64,000 nt of DNA from Novosphingobium kunmingense (lineage in GTDB: Bacteria > Pseudomonadota > Alphaproteobacteria > Sphingomonadales > Sphingomonadaceae). Below, piece by piece: positions 8,021 to 18,100 of the stretch. Under the pieces are notes generated by a model that had not been told where the DNA came from, did no database searches, and saw only the letters and a program-made list of their open reading frames with translations. The position numbers and the translations under genes are program-made. The first letter of the stretch is position 1. Each line of letters opens with the position of its first letter. The DNA is taken from assembly GCF_002813245.1 (NCBI RefSeq), contig NZ_PHUF01000002.1, forward strand, positions 868,001 through 932,000. Direction: 5' to 3'.

Positions 8021-8756
8021 CACGCGCATACTGCATAATGCCGATCGGCAGGATCGCCAGGTAAACCGCGCAGATCCCGATCAGCGTCCACCAGGGTTCG
8101 GTCAGGGCAGCCGCTCCCGCCACGATACCCGCCAACAGGATGACTTCCATGCGCAGGTTGCGCCGCGGACGCATCCGCCCCCAGCTGAGCGTCGGCAAGC
8201 TGGAAATCGTCAGCAAGGCAATGATCACCAGCCAGGCCCCGACGACCGGCGGCTCGCGCAGGATCGTTTCCTGTGGGAAGGTGAAGCTGAGGTACATGGG
8301 CAGAAATGCAAGTCCTGCCCCCACCGGAGCCGGCACGCCAGTCAGGAAACCTGCCATTTTACGCGGCTCGTCCGGCAGGTCGATACGGGCGTTGAAGCGG
8401 GCCAGCCGCAGCGCCATGCTGACGGCAAAGGCCAGCGCCGCGAACCAGCCGATGCGCGGCACGTCCTGCAAGGACCACATGAACAGGACGAGCGCCGGAG
8501 CGACCCCGAACGACACGTTGTCGGCCAGGCTGTCGAGCTCGGCCCCGAACCGCGATTGCGCCTTGAGCAGGCGGGCGATCCGGCCGTCGATCCCGTCGAG
8601 CAGGCCGGCGAGGATGATGGCGCCGACCGCCTTCTCGAATTCGCCGGTGATGGCAAAGCGGATCCCGGTCAGCCCCGCGCAGAGCGCCGCCGCGGTAATC
8701 GCATTGGGCACCATCGCCCGCAAGGTCAGCCCGCCCGGCAAACGCCGTGGCGTCAT
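7974..8756 (-). CDS. pssA: CDP-diacylglycerol--serine O-phosphatidyltransferase
   Basis: Makes phosphatidylserine from CDP-diacylglycerol and serine in the inner membrane, the precursor that the adjacent psd turns into phosphatidylethanolamine. The 260-residue multi-span protein has the CDP-alcohol phosphotransferase signature with all its Asp residues ([14 protein letters not shown] then [10 protein letters not shown]). The start overlaps the psd stop as ATGA, so the two enzymes are translationally coupled. The C-terminus overlaps the convergent small gene by 47 bases. Confidence 0.95.
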   Translation of the reverse strand: MTPRRLPGGLTLRAMVPNAITAAALCAGLTGIRFAITGEFEKAVGAIILAGLLDGIDGRIARLLKAQSRFGAELDSLADNVSFGVAPALVLFMWSLQDVPRIGWFAALAFAVSMALRLARFNARIDLPDEPRKMAGFLTGVPAPVGAGLAFLPMYLSFTFPQETILREPPVVGAWLVIIALLTISSLPTLSWGRMRPRRNLRMEVILLAGIVAGAAALTEPWWTLIGICAVYLAILPIGIMQYARVRRRRAEPVDGPVAP

Positions 8757-9511
8757 TGCGAGACGCCCTCGATCAGCGGCTGCTGCCCGATCTCGGCAAG
8801 GACGGTTTCGCCCGCGATGGTCTTCTGGCCCAACAGCACCTTGGGTTCGGTACCGGCGGGAAGATACACGTCGACCCGGCTGCCGAACCGGATCAGACCG
8901 ACGCGCTGGCCGGCCGCCAGCATATCGCCCGGCTTGACGAAGGGCACGATCCGCTTGGCCACGAGGCCCGCGATCTGGGTGAAGCCGATCTTCAGTCCGT
9001 CGCCGCGTTCGACCATGATGTGCTGGCGCTCGTTCTCCTCGCTCGCCTTGTCGAGCCCGGCGTTGAGGTACTTGCCGGGGATGTAGATCACGCGCCGCAC
9101 CGTGCCGCCGATGGGCGAGCGATTGATGTGGACGTCGAACACCGACATGAAGATCGAGATGCGGGTTACGGCCTCTTCGCCCATTCCGCCGCTGCCGCTG
9201 CCATCGTCGATCTGCAGCTCGCGCGGCGGCGGGGTCTTGGTGATCAGGGTGATCAGCCCGTCCGCCGGCGCCACGACAAGGTTGTCGCCGCGCGGGGTGA
9301 CCCGCTGCGGGTCGCGGAAGAACGCCGCGATGCAGAGCACCAGCACGGCCGTGGGCCAGGCCAGGGTTTCCCAGGCCATGAAGGCGAAAAAGGCGGATAT
9401 GGCGGCCGCGATCAGTGCGAACTTGCGGCCTTCGGGGTGGATGCTGGGCCAGTTCCAGGCGGCCTGCCCGCGTCCACGGTTATCGAGTATTTCTCCAGAC
9501 ATGGGCACCAT
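8753..9511 (-). CDS. psd: Phosphatidylserine decarboxylase proenzyme, short type
   Basis: Pyruvoyl-dependent enzyme giving phosphatidylethanolamine. The 252-residue proenzyme has N-terminal hydrophobic segments and the self-cleavage site Gly210-Ser211 in [11 protein letters not shown]; Ser211 becomes the pyruvoyl group of a 42-residue alpha chain. This is the short bacterial form, not the E. coli LGST type. ATGs at 9511 and 9502 are both possible starts. It is followed by pssA with a 4-base overlap. Confidence 0.94.
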   Translation of the reverse strand: MVPMSGEILDNRGRGQAAWNWPSIHPEGRKFALIAAAISAFFAFMAWETLAWPTAVLVLCIAAFFRDPQRVTPRGDNLVVAPADGLITLITKTPPPRELQIDDGSGSGGMGEEAVTRISIFMSVFDVHINRSPIGGTVRRVIYIPGKYLNAGLDKASEENERQHIMVERGDGLKIGFTQIAGLVAKRIVPFVKPGDMLAAGQRVGLIRFGSRVDVYLPAGTEPKVLLGQKTIAGETVLAEIGQQPLIEGVSQ

Positions 9512-9580
9512 CTAGGGCGTGCGGGGGTGCGCCACAAGCGCTGCGTGCCGCCACTGCAGGATTAGCTGACCCTTGAGCCC

Positions 9581-10711
9581 CTAGCCGCCGACCTTGCGGA
9601 CGAAAACGGTCCCGGCCGAATAGCCGGCGCCAAACGAGCAGATCAGCCCGGTGTCGCCATCGACAAGGTCGGCCTGGTTGAGGTGGAATGCGATGATCGA
9701 ACCCGCGCTCGACGTGTTGCCATAGGTGTCGAGGACGGTCGGGCTCTCGTCCTCGCTTGCTTCGTGACCGAGGACGCGCTGCGCGATCAGGCGGTTCATG
9801 CCCTGGTTGGCCTGGTGCAGCCACAGGCGGCGCAGGCTGACAGGGTCGATGCCCAGCTTCAGCGCTTCCTCGACGATCATGGTCGCGACCATCGGCACGA
9901 CCTCCTTGAACACCTTGCGCCCTTCCTGGACGAACAGCTTGTCCGCCGCGCCCGCGGTTTCGGGGCTCGCGCGGTTCAGAAAGCCGAAGTTGTTGCGGAT
10001 GTTGTTCGAGAAGACGGTCTTGAGCTTGGTCCCGACGATTTCCCAATGCGGGACCGGGGCGATGTCCTTGACCTCGACCAGTACCGCAGTCGCCACGTCG
10101 CCGAAGATGAAATGGCTGTCGCGATCGCGCCAGTTGAGGTGGCCGGAGCAAATTTCGGGGCTGACCACCAGCACCGAGCGAGCGTGGCCCGCCCGCACGT
10201 AATCCGCGGCGGTCTGGATACCGAACGTCGCCGAGGAGCAGGCCACGTTCATGTCGAAGCCGAAGCCGTCGATGCCCAGTGCCTGCTGGATCTCGATCGC
10301 CATGGCCGGATAGGGGCGCTGCATGTTGGACGCCGCGCAGAGCACCGCATCGACATCGGCGGGTGAACGCCCGGCGCGGGCCAGCGCGTCCTCGGCCGCC
10401 TTGACGCCGATCTCGGCCAGAACCGAGATTTCGTCGTTAGGTCGTTCGTCCCAGCGCGGGGCCATGACGTCGGGATCGAGGATCGGTGCCTTGCTGATCA
10501 CATGGCGCGCCTTGATCCCGCTAGCCTTCTCGATGAACTCGACCGAACTGGGCGCCAATTCCGCCACTTCGCCAGCCGCGATCGCCGCGGCGTTGGCCGC
10601 ATTGTGCGCTTCGACATAAGTGTTGAAGCTGTCGACCAGTTCGGCGTTGGTGATGACGTCGGGCGGGGTGAACAGCCCGGTCGCGGAAATGACGGGAATG
10701 ATGTCGCTCAT
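9581..10711 (-). CDS. FabH-like beta-ketoacyl-ACP synthase III family enzyme
   Basis: Thiolase-fold condensing enzyme of 376 residues. It has the active-site Cys in FDMNVACSSATFG, the catalytic His in LWLHQANQGMNR and the Asn in DTYGNTSSAGS, so the Cys-His-Asn triad of the KAS III group is complete. It is longer than housekeeping FabH (about 320) because of an N-terminal insertion (about residues 30-75), a form common in sphingomonads and pseudomonads, where relatives use medium-chain acyl-CoA. Whether it primes fatty-acid synthesis or serves another acyl pathway cannot be told here. The start at 10711 (MSDIIPVISATG) is chosen by homology over 10747. It lies downstream of tRNA-Tyr on the same strand. 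Confidence 0.88.
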   Translation of the reverse strand: MSDIIPVISATGLFTPPDVITNAELVDSFNTYVEAHNAANAAAIAAGEVAELAPSSVEFIEKASGIKARHVISKAPILDPDVMAPRWDERPNDEISVLAEIGVKAAEDALARAGRSPADVDAVLCAASNMQRPYPAMAIEIQQALGIDGFGFDMNVACSSATFGIQTAADYVRAGHARSVLVVSPEICSGHLNWRDRDSHFIFGDVATAVLVEVKDIAPVPHWEIVGTKLKTVFSNNIRNNFGFLNRASPETAGAADKLFVQEGRKVFKEVVPMVATMIVEEALKLGIDPVSLRRLWLHQANQGMNRLIAQRVLGHEASEDESPTVLDTYGNTSSAGSIIAFHLNQADLVDGDTGLICSFGAGYSAGTVFVRKVGG

Positions 10712-10754
10712 CCCTGCGGCTCTAATCCCGGGGGGCAGCGGCTTCAAGAGTGGG

Positions 10755-10840
10755 TGGTGGACAGGGCTAGATTCGAACTAGCGTACGCTTGCGCGGGCAG
10801 ATTTACAGTCTGCTGCCTTTAACCACTCGGCCACCTGTCC
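10755..10840 (-). tRNA. tRNA-Tyr (anticodon GTA)
   Basis: The minus strand folds as a class II tRNA: acceptor stem GGACAGG/CCTGTCC, anticodon stem-loop GCAGA-CTGTAAA-TCTGC with anticodon GTA, a long variable arm, a T arm with TTCGAAT, and an encoded CCA at 10755-10757. All stems pair. Confidence 0.97.
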
Positions 10841-10914
10841 ACACCAGTAAAGCCGGCGACGGGTTGCCCCGAAAGTGCGGTCCTCGAAGAGAACCTCCGG
10901 CCGAGGGAAGCGCG

Positions 10915-10943
10915 CCAATGCCGAAAGGCTTTGCCCCTGTCAA
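10915..10943 (-). promoter_or_regulatory. Candidate tRNA-Tyr promoter
   Basis: On the minus strand TTGACA (10943-10938) is followed 17 bases later by CATTGG (10920-10915). Transcription would begin about 70 bases before the mature tRNA. The -35 is perfect and the -10 weak. Confidence 0.35.
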
Positions 10944-11001
10944 CAGTTGCGTCGCACCCGTCGCACTGGCAGGGAGCGGCGATGCAACACGGACCCCGGA
11001 C

Positions 11002-11796
11002 ATGAACCGCCAACGCGAAGGAAAGAAGGCCTTGCGCGGCCGAGCAGGACGAATGCAGGGCGGGCGCGGCTCGGGCCGGGCCAGCACCGGGGCGGTACGC
11101 CTGTGGGGCCGCCACGCCGTGGAAGCGGCGCTGAAGAACCCCGATCGCAACCACCGCAAGCTGTGGGCGACGCGCGAGGGCGTGGCCTCGCTCGACGGCG
11201 AGCTGCCGTCCGATTTTCCGGTCGAATGGGCGCAACCGGCCGATCTGGCGCGGCTCGTCGCGCGCGACGCACCGCACCAGGGCCTCGTCCTCGAATGCGA
11301 TGCGCTGGAGGATGTGTTCCTCGAAGACGTACTCGACGGCGATCCGGCCCACCCTGTAGTCGTACTCGACCAGGTAACCGACCCGCACAATGTCGGCGCG
11401 ATCCTGCGCTCCGCCGCGGCGTTCGGCGCCTGCGCCATCGTCACCCAGGACCGCCACGCCCCGCCCGAATCGGGCACCGTCGCGAAAAGTGCATCGGGCG
11501 CGCTCGAAGTCGTGCCATGGGTCCGCGTCGTCAACCTGTCGCGCGCGCTCGAGGACATTGCCGAGGCGGGATACTGGCGCATCGGCCTCGACGGGGAAGG
11601 CACCGCCACCCTGGCGGAAGCCCTGCCCGCCGGTCCGGTCGCGCTCGTGCTCGGCGCCGAGGGCGAAGGGATGCGCCACAACGTGACCCAGCACTGCGAC
11701 GCGGTCGCCCGGCTGCCGATCAGCCGCACGGTCGAAAGCCTCAACGTATCGAACGCCGCAGCCATCGCGCTCTACGCCATTGCAACGCGAGGTTGA
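11002..11796 (+). CDS. rlmB: SpoU-family 23S rRNA (guanosine-2'-O-)-methyltransferase, RlmB type
   Basis: AdoMet-dependent 2'-O-methyltransferase of the SPOUT fold. The N-terminal substrate-binding domain begins at LWGRHAVEAALKNPDRNH; the three SpoU motifs follow in order: VVLDQVTDPHNVGAILRSAA, LVLGAEGEGMR, and VESLNVSNAAAIALYA at the C-terminus. From the ATG at 11002 it is 264 residues with a basic N-terminal extension (KKALRGRAGRMQGGRGSGR). A reading frame back to 10789 is open but begins inside tRNA-Tyr and is not credible. Confidence 0.9.
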   Translation: MNRQREGKKALRGRAGRMQGGRGSGRASTGAVRLWGRHAVEAALKNPDRNHRKLWATREGVASLDGELPSDFPVEWAQPADLARLVARDAPHQGLVLECDALEDVFLEDVLDGDPAHPVVVLDQVTDPHNVGAILRSAAAFGACAIVTQDRHAPPESGTVAKSASGALEVVPWVRVVNLSRALEDIAEAGYWRIGLDGEGTATLAEALPAGPVALVLGAEGEGMRHNVTQHCDAVARLPISRTVESLNVSNAAAIALYAIATRG

Positions 11797-11817
11797 TTTC
11801 CAGGAGGGGGGTTATCC

Positions 11818-12675
11818 GTGCCGGTCAAGCTGACGCCGAAACGCACCGCCTGTGCCGCGATTGTCGCAGCGTTGAGCCTGTTACTATCCGCCTGCCTGCT
11901 TGCCCCCGGCAAGTTCACTTCGACGCTCGACCTGCGCAAGGACGGACGTTTCAGCTTCACCTATGCGGGACAGATCTCGATGCTGGGCCTGTCGAAACTC
12001 GCGCAGATGGACCGCAAGGGCAGCGCTTTATTCGAGCCGGCCCCCTGCCGCACCGAAAACCAGGCGATCAAGCGCCAATGCACCCCCGCTGAAATCGCGC
12101 AGCAGCGCAAGGACTGGGAAGCAGGCCAGCAAGCCGGGACCGATAAGGCGAAGAAGGACGCCGAGCAAGCCAGGGTGCTGTTCGGCGGCATCGACCCGAC
12201 CAGCCCGCGCGCGGCCGAGGAAATGGCCGAGCGCCTGCGCAAGCAGGCAGGCTGGAGAAGCGTCGTCTACAAGGGCGACGGCCTATATGAAGTCGATTTC
12301 GCGTTGTCGGGGACGCTCGATCACGATTTCGCCTTCCCGACCATCGAACGGTTTCCGATGGCCAACGCGTTCGTCGTGATCAACCGCCGCGCCGACGGCT
12401 CGGTGCGCGTCGACGCCCCGGGTTTCGGCCCATCGTCGGGCAGCGGCAGCGGATTGTCCAACCTCGCCGCGATGGCCGCGATGGACAAGGCCAGGGATGG
12501 CAAACTGCCGTTGCCCGAGCTAGACGGCACCTTCACCCTGACCACCGACGGGCAGATCCTGGCCAACAACACCGAGGATGGTCCCCGGGCGGGGACGACG
12601 GGCCAGGTGCTGGCCTGGACGATCACGCCACGCAGCGGCAGCGCGCCGACCGCGCTTCTCCGCCTGACACGCTGA
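11818..12675 (+). CDS. Predicted lipoprotein, function unknown
   Basis: A 285-residue protein starting at a GTG preceded by a strong AGGAGG-like site 20 bases after rlmB. It has a basic N-terminus, a hydrophobic segment and a lipobox (LLLSAC), so it should be lipid-anchored. The mature part contains a charged helical region (about residues 85-145, rich in Lys, Gln and Glu) and a Gly/Ser stretch (SSGSGSGLS). Two further cysteines lie at about residues 75 and 85. I do not recognise a named domain; similar lipoproteins appear to be common in sphingomonads. Confidence 0.82.
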   Translation: MPVKLTPKRTACAAIVAALSLLLSACLLAPGKFTSTLDLRKDGRFSFTYAGQISMLGLSKLAQMDRKGSALFEPAPCRTENQAIKRQCTPAEIAQQRKDWEAGQQAGTDKAKKDAEQARVLFGGIDPTSPRAAEEMAERLRKQAGWRSVVYKGDGLYEVDFALSGTLDHDFAFPTIERFPMANAFVVINRRADGSVRVDAPGFGPSSGSGSGLSNLAAMAAMDKARDGKLPLPELDGTFTLTTDGQILANNTEDGPRAGTTGQVLAWTITPRSGSAPTALLRLTR

Positions 12676-12733
12676 TTCGGCCCGTCGGCAGGTGCGCTTG
12701 CCCGTGATCGCCCGGCGTCCTATGCCGCCGCAT

Positions 12734-13960
12734 ATGCCCCATGCCGTCTCCCCCCTCGCCCGGTCCTTTCCCGCGATCCCGCCAATTGCCGGCGTAACGC
12801 TGCGCGTGGCGCGCGCGGGCTACAAGGACTGGGGGCGCTGCGACCTGACCTACGCCGAACTGGCCGAGGGCACTGCAGTGGCCGGGGTCTTCACCCGCAA
12901 TGTCTGCTGCTCGTCCGAGGTCGAACTGGGTCGCGCCAATATCGCCCAGGGCAAGGCGCGCGCGCTGGTGGTCAACGCCGGAAATTCGAATGCGTTCACC
13001 GGCTATCGCGGCCGCGAGGCGGTCGAGGCGATCATGGACCAGGTCGCCGCCCGGCTGGCCTGCCCGCGCGAACAGGTCTTCGTGTCCTCCACCGGCGTGA
13101 TCGGCGTGCCGCTGCCCAAGGACAAAGCCCGGGCCGGAGTTGCCGCCGCGTTGATCGCCCCGCCCTGCTCCTGGCAGGATGCCGCCGACACCATCGGCAC
13201 GACAGACACCTTCGCCAAGGGCGCGACCGCCACCGCCGTGGTCGATGGCCGGACCGTGACGCTCGGCGCGATCGTCAAGGGATCGGGCATGATCGCGCCC
13301 GACATGGCGACCATGCTGGGCTACGTCTTCACCGACTGCGCCATTGCGCCCGGCTTCCTGCAGGACTTGCTGGTCAAGGCGAGTGCGGCGACCTTCAACT
13401 GCATCACCGTCGACAGCGACACGTCGACCAGCGACACGGTCTTGGCCTTTGCCACAGGCAAGGCGGGCAACGCACCGCTGACCGGCTTCGACAGCGCGGG
13501 AGCCGATGCCTTTGCCGCGGCCCTCAACCACGTCTGCCACCAGCTTGCCCACCTCGTCGTGCGCGACGGCGAAGGCGCGCAGAAGTTCATCGCCGTTAGT
13601 GTTACCGGCGCGACCAGCGACGAAAGCGCCCGAAAGGTAGGCCTCTCCATCGCCAACTCGCCGCTGGTCAAGACCGCCATCGCCGGAGAGGACGCCAATT
13701 GGGGCCGCGTTGTTATGGCCGTCGGCAAGGCGGGCGAACCGGCCGACCGCGACACGCTCTCGATCGGTTTCGGCGGAACCTGGTGCGCGCGCAAAGGGCT
13801 GCCACTCGCCGATTACGACGAGGCGCCGGTGGCCGCGCACCTCAAGGGCCAGGACATCACGATCGAGGTCGACCTGGGTCTTGGCGAGGGCCGCGCCACG
13901 GTGTGGACCTGCGACCTGACCCACGGCTACATCTCGATAAACGCGGACTACCGTTCGTGA
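12734..13960 (+). CDS. argJ: Bifunctional ornithine acetyltransferase / N-acetylglutamate synthase
   Basis: Transfers acetyl groups from N-acetylornithine to glutamate in the cyclic arginine pathway. The proenzyme cleaves itself before the nucleophilic Thr in GSGMIAPDMATMLGY, which is intact. The C-terminus has the conserved EDANWGRVVMAVGKAG. The start at 12734 (MPHAVSPLARSFPAIPPIAG, 408 residues) is inferred from the family; an in-frame start at 12692 would add 14 residues and no clear ribosome site decides. It ends with a GTGA overlap into the next gene. Confidence 0.94.
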   Translation: MPHAVSPLARSFPAIPPIAGVTLRVARAGYKDWGRCDLTYAELAEGTAVAGVFTRNVCCSSEVELGRANIAQGKARALVVNAGNSNAFTGYRGREAVEAIMDQVAARLACPREQVFVSSTGVIGVPLPKDKARAGVAAALIAPPCSWQDAADTIGTTDTFAKGATATAVVDGRTVTLGAIVKGSGMIAPDMATMLGYVFTDCAIAPGFLQDLLVKASAATFNCITVDSDTSTSDTVLAFATGKAGNAPLTGFDSAGADAFAAALNHVCHQLAHLVVRDGEGAQKFIAVSVTGATSDESARKVGLSIANSPLVKTAIAGEDANWGRVVMAVGKAGEPADRDTLSIGFGGTWCARKGLPLADYDEAPVAAHLKGQDITIEVDLGLGEGRATVWTCDLTHGYISINADYRS

Positions 13961-14763
13961 CCACGACGGGCCTGACCGGCGACGTGCTGCGCGTCATCCG
14001 CGAGGCCGTCGATCGCGCCATCCTGCCGCGCTTCCGCACGCTGAGCTCGGGCGAGATCATCGACAAGGGCGGCAACGAGCTCGTCACGATCGCCGACCGC
14101 GAGGCCGAGGTTATCCTGGCCGAGGGGCTCGCCCGCCTCCTGCCCGGGGCGACCGTCGTCGGGGAGGAAGCGGCCAGCGCCGACCCCGCCCTGCTTGACC
14201 GGCTGGGCGATGACCTGTGCTGGATCATCGACCCGGTCGACGGGACCAACAATTTCGCCTCGGGCAAGGCGCCGTTCGGGGTGATGGTCGCGCTATCGGA
14301 AAAAGGCGTGACTCAGGCGGGATGGATCTACGACCCCCTCGGCGGGCGGCTGTGCCACGCGCATCTGGGCTACGGCGCCTTCGTCGGCGAGGATCGGATC
14401 GACGCGAAGACTTCGGGCGAGGAACCGCCGATCGCGGCAGTCTCCCTGGTGTTCATGGATCAAGACAAGCGCGAAGCCATGCGCCAGCACATCGCGCCGC
14501 ACTATACGCTGGTCGACATCCCGCGATGCGCCGCCGAACAGTACCCGCGCATCGCGCTGGGCGTGAACGACCTGTCGATCTTCGAACGCACGCTGGCCTG
14601 GGACCATGCGGCTGGCGCTCTCTTCGTCAACGAAGCGGGCGGCATGGTCGCACGACCGGACGGCCGCCCCTACCGCGTCGACGAGGCGCACCTGCCCGGC
14701 CTGATCGGCGCGGCAAGTCCGGCCCTGTTCGAACAGCTCGCCGCGCGGCTTGCAGCGTTCTAG
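13957..14763 (+). CDS. Inositol monophosphatase family phosphatase
   Basis: Mg-dependent phosphatase of 268 residues. It shows the family metal sites GEEAA (residues 69-73), IIDPVDGTNNFASG and, near the C-terminus, LAWDHAAGALFVNEAGG. The family includes inositol-1-phosphatase, histidinol phosphatase (HisN) and fructose-bisphosphatase-like enzymes; the substrate cannot be set from the sequence. The GTG start at 13957 overlaps the argJ stop. The stop TAG shares the four bases CTAG with the convergent trxA stop. Confidence 0.88.
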   Translation: MTTTGLTGDVLRVIREAVDRAILPRFRTLSSGEIIDKGGNELVTIADREAEVILAEGLARLLPGATVVGEEAASADPALLDRLGDDLCWIIDPVDGTNNFASGKAPFGVMVALSEKGVTQAGWIYDPLGGRLCHAHLGYGAFVGEDRIDAKTSGEEPPIAAVSLVFMDQDKREAMRQHIAPHYTLVDIPRCAAEQYPRIALGVNDLSIFERTLAWDHAAGALFVNEAGGMVARPDGRPYRVDEAHLPGLIGAASPALFEQLAARLAAF

Positions 14764-15080
14764 AGTTCGCTTTCCAGCCAACCCTTGAGCTGACTCTTCG
14801 GCGCGGCGCCCAGCTTCTGCGCGACCGGCTGGCCGTTCTTGAACAGCACCATGAGCGGGATCGACTGCACGCCGTACTTCGCCGCGGTGTCGGTGTTTTC
14901 CATGATATCGACCTTGGCGATGGTCACCTTGTCGGACAGTTCGTCGCTGATCTCTTCCAGCGCCGGGCCGATCATCTTGCACGGACCACACCAGTCGGCC
15001 CAGAAATCGACGAGCACCGGCTTGTCGCTTTGGAGGACATCGGCAGCGAAGCTGGAATCGGTAACGGCCTTGGTCGCCAT
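14760..15080 (-). CDS. trxA: Thioredoxin
   Basis: Cytoplasmic dithiol reductant of 106 residues with the active-site WCGPC in VDFWADWCGPCKMIGP, the buried Asp and the cis-Pro loop YGVQSIPLMVLFKNG. The ATG at 15080 follows AGGAG and gives the standard length. A promoter (15107-15134) lies between it and addA. It is convergent with the phosphatase gene, the stops sharing CTAG. Confidence 0.97.
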   Translation of the reverse strand: MATKAVTDSSFAADVLQSDKPVLVDFWADWCGPCKMIGPALEEISDELSDKVTIAKVDIMENTDTAAKYGVQSIPLMVLFKNGQPVAQKLGAAPKSQLKGWLESEL

Positions 15081-15106
15081 GGGGGAATCTCCTGTCTGTA
15101 GTCGCC

Positions 15107-15134
15107 AATCTAGGATGCCGCGCGCCAATGGCAA
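15107..15134 (-). promoter_or_regulatory. Candidate trxA promoter
   Basis: On the minus strand TTGCCA (15134-15129) and TAGATT (15112-15107) are separated by 16 bases, 27 bases upstream of the trxA ATG. The element lies after the addA stop, so trxA can be transcribed on its own. Confidence 0.45.
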
Positions 15135-15156
15135 CGCCCCGCGCGGCAAAGCATTG

Positions 15157-18100
15157 CTAGGTGCCGGTCAATGCCTGCTTGTGGATGGCAAGCAGCGCCG
15201 TCGGAATTACCAGCAGGCGCGGCGTCTGGGTGTAAAGCAGCGCCGCCTCCACCTTGCGGCCCGGGTAGACGGCTTCGAGCGCCGCGGCATAGGCTGCCAT
15301 CTGGCGCAGGATCGCAACCGGCACTTCGTCGAGACTGGCCGGAGGGCGTCGCGCGGTCTTGAAATCGATCAGCCGGATGCGATCAGCCCCGATCACCACG
15401 CGATCGATCGTCCCGGCGATGACTTGCCCGCCGACCGTCGCCGCTATCGGCACCTCGGCCAGCGAGCCCGGCGCGAACAGCTCGGCCCAGGCCGGATCGC
15501 CTAGCACGCGGATCGCGGACGCCGCCATGCCGGTGCGGGCATGATGATCGAGATCGCCGGCGGCGCGCGCCAGCCAGGCCAGGGCCGCCGCCTCGCGCTC
15601 CGGCGGTGGCACGTCCGGCAGGCGCTCGAGCAGGCGGTGCAGAAGCACGCCGCGCCGCGCCGCTTCACCGCCGGCACCGGGCGGATAAGGCGGATCGGCA
15701 GCGAGGTCCTCGCCCAGCGAGGATGGTGCGAGCGGGCGCGACGGGCGCGGTTCGGCGGGTGCCGGCCGTTCCAGCCAAGGTTCGAGCAGGGCCAGCTCGG
15801 CCGCGGATCGGTCCGGCGGCGGCAGCGTCGCGGTGGTCACCGCGCCATGCTCCAGCCGCGCTCCCCACAGCGGATCGTCGAGCCAGTCACCCGAGCCGAA
15901 CAGCCCCTGCAGCCGTGCGTACCAGCTGTCCGCAGCGGGCTCGGTCTCGCGCGGGCCCAGCGCGCCAGCGATGAACAGGGCTTCCTCGGCGCGGGTCATC
16001 GCGACATAGAGCAGCCGCCAATGCTCCTGCCGCTCTTCGGTCCGGGCCGCGTCGTGCGCCTGTGCGATCCGTCCGACCCGTTCGGCCTTGCGCAATGACG
16101 GCAGCGGCACGGCGCGAGGTTCACCGCCCCATTCGCTTGCCGGATCCTTCAATTCGAGCGGGCTGCCAAGCGATCGTTCGGGATCGTCGGCAGCATCGGC
16201 AAGGATGACGATCGGCGCCTGAAGGCCCTTCGATCCGTGGACCGTCATCACCCGCACCTGGTCGCCCTGCTTGCCCGCCTCGCGCTTCAACTCGCCCTCG
16301 CCCGCGTCGAACCAGCGGATAAAGCCCTGCAGGCTCGGCACTTCGGTTCCGGCAAAGGAGCTGGCGGCGTTGAGCAGTTCGTCGATCGGATCGTTGGCCT
16401 CTGCGCCAAGCCGCGCGACAAGCGCACGCCGGCCTTGCCACGGCCCGGTCAGGATCCAGTGCAGCAGCGCGAGCGGCGGTTCGTAATCGGCGAGGCGCAG
16501 CAGTTCGAACAGCCGCACCATGGCCTGCTCCGCCACCGGCTCGCGGCTGCGCCGGAGGTGTTCCCACAGGCGCAGATCACCGTCGCGGTATCCATGGGTC
16601 AGCAGGTCATCCTGCGACCAGCCAAGCAGCGGCGAAGTCAGCAGGCAGGCAAGGTTGAGGTCGTCGAACGGCTGCGCGGCAAAACGCACCGCCGCCATCA
16701 GATCGCGCACGGCCAGCGGCGCGGCAAGTCGCAGGCGATCGACCCCGGCCACCGGAACGCCTGCGGCGTGCAGCCGCCCAACGATCAGTCCTGCCAGCTC
16801 CTTGCGCTTGCGGACCAACACCATGACGTCACCCGCGCGCGCGCGGCGGGCGGTACCCGGCACCTCGCCCTTAACAAGCGGAAAACCGTGGTCGATCCAG
16901 TGCTTGACCTGCTGCGCGATGCGATCGGCCAGGCGGCGGTCGGAGCGTGCGAACCAGGTGTCCTCGCCCTCCTCGTCGATGACCTCGTCCTCTTCGCGGC
17001 CGGCCACGACGCGCCACAGCGTGACGAGGCCCGGGCGATCCTCGCCACGATGACGATCGGGTGCCTGGTCGAGCCCGATCGCCTCGAACCCGATCGCCTC
17101 GACCGCAAGATCGACGAACTCGAGCACGTCGCGCGAAGTGCGGAAGCTCTGGCTGAGGCCCAGATCCTGCAATTCGCGCGCGCTCCGGCTTTCGCGCAGT
17201 TGGAAGACGTTTTCAGCCAGGCGCATCTGGGCACGCACGCGTTCCTTGGCGCGGGCGAAGTTTTCGGGGCTGGTGCCCTGGAAGCGGAAGATCGCCTGCT
17301 TGTAATCGCCGACCACGAACAGCGTCCGCAGCACGTCGCCGCGCAGGCCCTCGCCGCTGAAGAAATCGCCGATCAGCGCATCGATGATGTGCCACTGCGC
17401 GGCGTTGGTGTCCTGTGCCTCATCGACCAGCACGTGATCGAACCGCCGGTCGAGCTTGTAGCGGATCCAGCCGGCAAGGTCGGACTGCTGTAGCAGATGG
17501 GCGGCCTGCCGGATCTGGTCGTCGAAATCGATCAGCCCCTCGCGCGCCTTGGCCTCATCCCAGGCGAGTGCGAAACGGCGGCCGAGTTCGAGAGCCGGGG
17601 CCAGCCAGGCCGCCAGGGCGATCAGCGCTTGGCGCTCGCGCACGGCGAGGACCGAGCGGAGCACCGCTTCGCCGGCCTGTTCGAAGCCTTCCTCGAACTT
17701 GACCAGCGACTTGCCGTTCTTGACTGCGTCCTTCTGGGTGAACAGCACTTTCGACAGCTCAGCCAGGCGCAACAAGCGCTCTTCGGCATCGGCCGCCAGC
17801 CAGGCGGAAATGACCGCCCTGCCGTCCTGCCCGGTCTTGACCGACCACTGGCCATAGGCCGCTAAGCACAGTTCGAGGGCATCGGTATCGAACACCCCAT
17901 CGGCGCAGAGGCCCGCGGCGCTCTCGGCATCGGCTGGCAGCCCGATCAGGCGGCGCACGTCGGCGTCCATCGGCGGCTGCCAGGCACCGGGCCCGTGCCA
18001 CAGGTCGTGCGCTTCGGCGCAGCGCAGCAGGTAAGCTTCGACCGAGTCGGGACCGAGCCGCTCGGACAGCACGGCGACGGCGTGCAGCGTCTCGGCATCG

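Noticed and set aside
10789-11001. An N-terminal extension of RlmB back to 10789
   Set aside because: It would begin inside tRNA-Tyr; the peptide has no SpoU homology.
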